Assembly (NCBI GenBank): GCA_947311335.1
Contig: CAMZKR010000015.1
Coordinates: 1-8,444 of the forward strand
DNA length: 8,444 nucleotides
Origin: an uncultured bacterium
Lineage (GTDB): Bacteria; Patescibacteriota; Gracilibacteria; BD1-5; UBA6164
Direction of reading: 5' to 3'
Part shown: piece after piece, positions 7,907-8,444 of the stretch
How the letters are laid out: the number at the start of each line of letters is the position of its first letter
How positions within the stretch are numbered: the first letter of the stretch is position 1
Program-made: the position numbers and the translations under genes
Notes under the pieces: model-generated
Database searches by the model: none
The model's input: only the letters and a program-made list of their open reading frames with translations
Told to the model about the DNA's origin: nothing

Positions 7907-7913
7907 AAATTAT

Positions 7914-7941
7914 TTGATTTTTTATTTTTTTTTAATATGAT
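7914..7941 (+). promoter_or_regulatory. Promoter of bL19 gene
   Basis: The -35 element is TTGATT (7914-7919) and the -10 is TATGAT (7936-7941), with a 16-nt T-rich spacer. The leader from about 7948 to the ATG at 7975 is roughly 27 nt and shows no Shine-Dalgarno sequence. Leader length and -10 hexamer closely mirror the promoter of the ATPase operon at 90-118. Confidence 0.6.
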
Positions 7942-7974
7942 ATGCCTCGTTTAGAGATATAAAAATATATTAAC

Positions 7975-8328
7975 ATGAGTAATTCTAATATAATAAAAAA
8001 AATTCAAGCTAGTTTTTTAGCTGAATGAAGACCTAACATAAAAACTTGAATGGAGGTTGAGGTTTTTCAAAAAATAAAAGAATGAAACAAGGAAAGAATT
8101 CAAAAATTTAAATGACTAGTTATAAAAATAGCATGAAAATCTCTTCTTGAAAAGACAATTACAATAAGAAGAAAAATAGGATCATTCGGAGTAGAAAAAA
8201 TATTTGCTATCCATTCCCCTAATATTGAAAAAATTGTTGTTTTAAGAAAATTTAAAGTAAGAAGAAAATCAATTAAATTTATTAGAGGTTTAACTGGTAA
8301 GGCTGCTAGATTAAAAGAAATTAGATAA
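7975..8328 (+). CDS. rplS: Large subunit ribosomal protein bL19
   Basis: This encodes 117 aa, the usual length for the family, with five TGA glycine codons. Diagnostic segments in order are GMEVEVFQKIKEGNKERIQKFKG, a KTITIRRKIGSFGVEKIF strand pair, IHSPNIEKIVV, and the C-terminal signature GLTGKAARLKE. These match the bL19 core (EVEV, GxxKRxQxFxGxVI, GVExxFxxHSP, GKAARIKE). bL19 binds 23S rRNA at the subunit interface of the 50S particle. In many bacteria it sits behind rimM and trmD; here it stands alone with its own promoter and a strong hairpin terminator, so it appears monocistronic. The minus-strand frame inside it is a shadow. Confidence 0.97.
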
Positions 8329-8330
8329 AT

Positions 8331-8380
8331 AATAATAAAAGAAAAACTCTTCAAAATTGAAGAGTTTTTCTTTTATTATT
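8331..8380 (+). terminator. Long perfect hairpin terminator after bL19
   Basis: It begins two bases after the bL19 stop. The arms 8331-8352 and 8359-8380 are exact reverse complements (22 bp), closed by the 6-nt loop AAAATT whose outer A/T bases can also pair. The only GC-containing part is near the loop (ACTCTTC/GAAGAGT). The descending arm contains TTTTTC and TTTT runs, which would serve as the U tract. Because the arms are symmetrical it could stop transcription from either direction. Confidence 0.85.
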
Positions 8381-8444
8381 AAAAAAAATATATATAATTA
8401 AATTATAATTAACAATTAAAATAACATAAACGAAAAATTTAAGT
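8381..8444. other. AT-rich tail, nothing recognised
   Basis: These are 64 nearly pure A/T bases after the terminator. I see no start of a gene on either strand, no promoter of reasonable quality and no RNA gene. Confidence 0.5.

Noticed and set aside
8100..8354. 84-aa minus-strand open frame
   Set aside because: Antisense to bL19 and starting inside the terminator hairpin; no independent evidence of coding.
1..8444. CRISPR arrays, insertion sequences, tRNA or rRNA genes
   Set aside because: No regularly spaced repeats, transposase-like frames or cloverleaf/rRNA-like GC-richer segments were seen on either strand.

Overview
This window comes from a very AT-rich bacterium that reads TGA as glycine (genetic code 25). 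It is most likely a member of Candidatus Absconditabacteria (SR1) or Gracilibacteria in the Candidate Phyla Radiation. The evidence is internal: every gene becomes a full-length, recognisable protein only if in-frame TGA is a sense codon, and TGA falls on invariant glycines. Examples are the P-loop of the ATPase (GKSGGGKS), its DPHGDL motif, and DNGKG, GFRGEAL and CPHGRP of MutL. TGG is used separately for tryptophan, so code 4 does not fit. Arginine is almost always AGA/AGG. Only two CGN codons (both CGG) occur in all coding sequence, and one sits where the related repeats have Ile or Phe, which hints that CGG may be read as Trp.

Left half, + strand, 155-5179: a tight four-cistron operon behind a good sigma70-like promoter (-35 at 90-95, -10 at 113-118). 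Its first gene is a 931-aa membrane-anchored HerA/TraD-type ATPase, like a type IV secretion coupling protein. Three signal-peptide-bearing, TrbC/VirB2-pilin-like membrane proteins follow, with gaps of 22, 13 and 8 nt. Two of these contain three copies each of the 'TM - (S/N)GG(D/N)EEKIKKGK - TM' unit and the last has one copy. The second gene carries a -1 frameshift near 3254. No VirB4, VirB6/8/9/10 or relaxase is present here, so the operon looks like a reduced or lineage-specific pilin/transport apparatus.

Right half, - strand, 7845-5180: an operon reading from a Cys-less protein with a possible thioredoxin-like fold (157 aa), to a small single-TM protein (85 aa), to a complete 614-aa MutL with ATPase motifs and an endonuclease motif. 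The mutL stop codon directly abuts the stop of the last pilin-like gene, with zero bases between the convergent genes.

Right end, + strand: ribosomal protein bL19 (rplS) at 7975-8328. It has its own promoter, divergent from the mutL operon, and is followed by a long perfect hairpin terminator (8331-8380). No tRNA, rRNA, CRISPR array, insertion sequence or transposase was seen. None of the starts has a clear Shine-Dalgarno sequence; all leaders are A/T only or nearly so.
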